NCBI RefSeq assembly: GCF_028291745.1 | Contig: NZ_JAQGNQ010000128.1 | Span: forward strand, 62,001 to 126,000 | DNA: 64,000 nucleotides | Source: Ramlibacter sp. | GTDB lineage: Bacteria > Pseudomonadota > Gammaproteobacteria > Burkholderiales > Burkholderiaceae_C | Direction of reading: 5' to 3' | Part shown: one piece after another, positions 61,886 through 64,000 of the stretch | Layout: every line of letters starts with the position of its first letter | Position numbering within the stretch: position 1 is the first letter of the stretch | Translations under genes and position numbers: made by a program | The notes under the pieces: model-generated | What the model was told of the DNA's origin: nothing | Seen by the model: only the letters and a program-made list of their open reading frames with translations | Databases searched by the model: none

Positions 61886-63088
61886 ATGAACCGCCGCGAC
61901 TTCCAGTTCCGACTCGCCGCCATCGGTGCGGCCGCCGCATCGCTGCCGGTCGCTGAATGCGCCCGCGCTGCAGGCGGCAACGCCCCCCGGTTCCTGCAAA
62001 CGGCGGTGGATGATGCCGTGCGCCCCGTCCTGCAGAAGAACGCGGTGCCTGGAATGGCCGTGGCCGTCATCGTGGGCGGCAGGCAATTCTTCTTCAACTA
62101 CGGCGTCACGGCGCCGGAAGGCGCGCAGCCCGTGACCGCGGACACGATCTTCGAAATCGGCTCGCTCAGCAAGACTTTCACGGCCACGCTCGCTTCCTAC
62201 GCGCGGGAGATCGGCGCGCTCTCGTTCTCGGACCCGGCAAGTGCGCATTGGTCCGCGCTGGCGGGTAGCACCTTCGACCGCATCACGCTCCTGGAACTTG
62301 GAACCTACTCGGCGGGTGGCCTGCCGCTGCAGTTTCCGGACAGCGTCACGGACGAAGCCGGCATGCTCGCGTACTTCAGGGACTGGCGCCCGGCGTTCGA
62401 GCCGGGCACGCAGCGCGTCTATTCCAACCCCAGCATGGGTTTGTTCGCTCACCTGGCGGCCGCGAGCCTGGGCGCTCCCTTCCCGGAATTGATGGAGAAA
62501 AAGCTGTTCCCGATGCTGGGCCTGGCAGGCAGCTACATCCAGGTGCCGCAAGCGCGGATGCGTGACTATGCGTGGGGCTGTTCGAAGGACAACCGGCCGA
62601 TTCGGGTCACTCCCGGCGTCTTCGATGCGCCGGCCTATGGCGTGAAGACGAGCGCGCGCGACATGATCCGTTTCGTGCAGTTGAACATGGACGGCGGGCA
62701 ACTGCCCGAAGCACTGCGTCGCGCCGTGAGGGGCACGCACACCGGCTACTTCCAGGTCGGCGACATGACGCAGGGACTGGGATGGGAGATGTACGCGTAT
62801 CCCACGCCGCTCGACCGGCTGCTGGCCGGCAACTCCGACCAGATGGCGTTGAGGGCCCACAAGGAGACGCGCCTCGATCCACCGCGCGCGCCCCGCGCTG
62901 ACGTCCTGATCGACAAGACGGGATCCACCAACGGCTTCGGTGCCTATGCGGCGTTCGTGCCCGCGAGGCAGACGGGCGTCGTGTTGTTGGCGAACCGGAA
63001 CTATCCGAATCGGGACCGCGTGACGGCGGCGTACCGGATCCTGCAGGCGCTGGAGAGTCGGCCGCGAGGCCTCGCCATCGCTGAATAA
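61886..63088 (+). CDS. Class C beta-lactamase-family serine hydrolase (AmpC-like)
   Basis: A 400-aa exported serine beta-lactamase/penicillin-binding-type enzyme. The N-terminus MNRRDFQFRLAAIGAAAASL is twin-arginine-like. The three hallmark motifs of class C enzymes are intact: SLSK with Ser93 and Lys96, YSN at 179-181, and KTGSTNGFG at 344-352, plus the AGSYIQVP region. The order and spacing fit AmpC closely, more so than D-aminopeptidase or esterase relatives. No AmpR regulator gene adjoins, so expression may be constitutive. Actual drug spectrum cannot be read. Confidence 0.85.
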   Translation: MNRRDFQFRLAAIGAAAASLPVAECARAAGGNAPRFLQTAVDDAVRPVLQKNAVPGMAVAVIVGGRQFFFNYGVTAPEGAQPVTADTIFEIGSLSKTFTATLASYAREIGALSFSDPASAHWSALAGSTFDRITLLELGTYSAGGLPLQFPDSVTDEAGMLAYFRDWRPAFEPGTQRVYSNPSMGLFAHLAAASLGAPFPELMEKKLFPMLGLAGSYIQVPQARMRDYAWGCSKDNRPIRVTPGVFDAPAYGVKTSARDMIRFVQLNMDGGQLPEALRRAVRGTHTGYFQVGDMTQGLGWEMYAYPTPLDRLLAGNSDQMALRAHKETRLDPPRAPRADVLIDKTGSTNGFGAYAAFVPARQTGVVLLANRNYPNRDRVTAAYRILQALESRPRGLAIAE

Positions 63089-63152
63089 ATCCGCTGGAAG
63101 GAGCAAGTGCAGGAATGCTCCGTATCATCGGCTCCGATTACCCGCGGAGCCT

Positions 63153-63785
63153 GTGATTTTGCGCACTGTTCGTTTCCCTGTCCTCGTAGCTGTCGTCCTG
63201 GGCCTGGCCCTCACCAGCGGCACCGCGCTCGCCAAACGCAAGCCCAAGGGCCTGATCGAACAGGTGGAGCAGTCCCTCGCGGAGCACCACTCCTACCAGG
63301 TACCCGCCGCGGGCACGCTGGAAGTCGCCTTCTCGCCCGACGAGGGCAGCGAGAACCTGGTGCTCAAGGTGATTGGCTCCGCGCACCGCGAGATCCGCAT
63401 GCTCTCGTACAGCTTCACGAGCGCGCCGGTGGCGCGCGCGCTGCTCGAGGCAAGGAAGCGCGGCGTGGACGTGAAGATCGTGGCGGACCAGAAGAACAAC
63501 ACCTCGGAGGACCGCAGCGGCAAGGCGCGGGCGGCGCTGTCGCTGCTGGCCGAGGCAGGCGCAGACGTGCGGCTTATCCATGTCTACCCGATCCACCACG
63601 ACAAGGTGCTGATCGCCGACGGCGAAACGGTGGAACTGGGCAGCTTCAACTATTCCGAGGCCGCGGCGCATCGCAACAGCGAGAACGTGCTGGTGAACTG
63701 GAAGAACCCGCAACTCGCCAAGGTGTACCTGGAACACTTCGCACGCAATTACCGGCAGGCTGCGCCCTACCAGCAGCAATACTGA
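63153..63785 (+). CDS. Phospholipase D-like exported endonuclease (Nuc family)
   Basis: A 210-aa protein with a GTG start at 63153 and signal peptide VRFPVLVAVVLGLALTSGTALA. It has one HKD motif, His149-x-Lys151 with Asp156 (HDKVLIADGETV) and a GSFNYSEAA site at 163-171, matching bacterial Nuc-type PLD endonucleases that dimerise to form the active site. EIRMLSYSFTSAPVARALLEARKRGVDVKIV is the usual N-terminal core. Likely a secreted or periplasmic nuclease. Confidence 0.87.
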   Translation: MILRTVRFPVLVAVVLGLALTSGTALAKRKPKGLIEQVEQSLAEHHSYQVPAAGTLEVAFSPDEGSENLVLKVIGSAHREIRMLSYSFTSAPVARALLEARKRGVDVKIVADQKNNTSEDRSGKARAALSLLAEAGADVRLIHVYPIHHDKVLIADGETVELGSFNYSEAAAHRNSENVLVNWKNPQLAKVYLEHFARNYRQAAPYQQQY

Positions 63786-63828
63786 GCTGCGGCCATCCTT
63801 CGCTTAAGCTGCCGCCGCGACCGACACA

Positions 63829-64000
63829 ATGACCGCAGCGACCATTGCACCGTATTGGCTCTATCTGCTCGAATGCGAGGGGGGCGTCTACTACACCGGC
63901 ATTGCCCTGGACGTGGAGCAGCGTTTCTACCGGCACCTGTTCGGTGTGGGCGCAAAGTTCACGCGAGCGAGGCCGCCTCTGCGGGTGCTGGCCGCCCGAG
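63829..64000 (+). CDS. GIY-YIG nuclease domain protein, truncated by the window end
   Basis: The final 172 bp begin a gene at ATG 63829: PYWLYLLECEGGVYYTGIALDVEQRFYRHLFGVGAKFTRARPP. This matches the small GIY-YIG-type UPF0213/YhbQ proteins (VYLL.C.DGS.YTGIT.DLERR...H). The window ends before the usual C-terminus, so only part is visible. It follows the nuclease gene by 43 bp. Confidence 0.75.
   Translation, partial: MTAATIAPYWLYLLECEGGVYYTGIALDVEQRFYRHLFGVGAKFTRARPPLRVLAAR

Overview
This 64 kb window is GC-rich, gene-dense bacterial chromosome. The gene families point to a soil or environmental betaproteobacterium of the Burkholderiales, probably Comamonadaceae-like. The evidence for this is four Bug/TctC-type solute receptors without local TctAB permeases, a DUF2844/DUF3443 pair, an SSS symporter paired with a DUF3311 protein, an orphan methyl-accepting chemotaxis protein, and a preference for organic acids, amides and aromatics. 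I see no rRNA, tRNA, CRISPR array, integrase, transposase or phage gene. The genus is an inference from gene content only.

Layout. 0.1-6.8 kb: a LysR regulator, a fluoroacetate-dehalogenase-like hydrolase with its full set of active-site residues, a DUF2334 secreted protein, and the DUF2844/DUF3443 pair; the DUF3443 member carries two pepsin-like DTGS/DSGS motifs. 6.8-16.8 kb: the most distinctive block. A cyanuric acid amidohydrolase/barbiturase family gene is divergent from a tightly coupled ten-gene operon. That operon encodes a PotABCD-type ABC importer, a hydantoin/Asp-Glu racemase, a PuuE-like deacetylase, a small coupled protein, a DUF1989 protein, a BMP-family receptor and a flavin-reductase-like protein. 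I read it as uptake and stepwise opening of a cyclic ureide or s-triazine-like ring. The racemase gene contains a 100-bp palindromic repeat, translated in frame. 16.9-23.4 kb: a DapA-like aldolase with an aldo/keto reductase, a dienelactone-hydrolase-like protein, a polar amino-acid-type receptor, an acyl-CoA synthetase and a Cache-domain protein. 23.5-28.2 kb: a branched-chain-amino-acid-type ABC operon whose two ATPases are fused in one polypeptide. 28.4-33.5 kb: a ModA-like receptor, an M20 carboxypeptidase, a Bug receptor, and an SSS symporter with DUF3311.

33.6-44.9 kb: a cyclohexadienyl-dehydratase-like periplasmic protein; a TetR/MFS divergon with two near-identical palindromic operators; an amidase; a TauD-type dioxygenase followed by a Bug receptor; a LuxR-type response regulator; a third Bug receptor; an MCP; an anti-sigma-factor remnant; and small orphans. 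45.1-48.5 kb: isoquinoline-1-oxidoreductase-like molybdenum hydroxylase subunits, then a decayed, repeat-rich stretch. 48.5-55.1 kb: MarR/MFS, a fourth Bug receptor, a LigJ-type 4-oxalomesaconate hydratase with an ACS-family MFS transporter, and a branched-chain-type receptor. 55.1-64 kb: assorted hydrolases, a DoxX-like membrane protein, a cupin, a GST, a class C beta-lactamase-family protein, a phospholipase-D-type nuclease, and a GIY-YIG gene cut by the window edge.

Three families of dispersed palindromic repeats run through the window. Almost all copies sit at gene ends or between genes: A (GTAGGGTGGG...CCACCCTAC), B (ATGTCATTGCGGG...), and C (GCTCCCTCCCC...). One family-A copy supplies the stop codon of the dehalogenase-like gene and one family-C copy lies inside the racemase gene.
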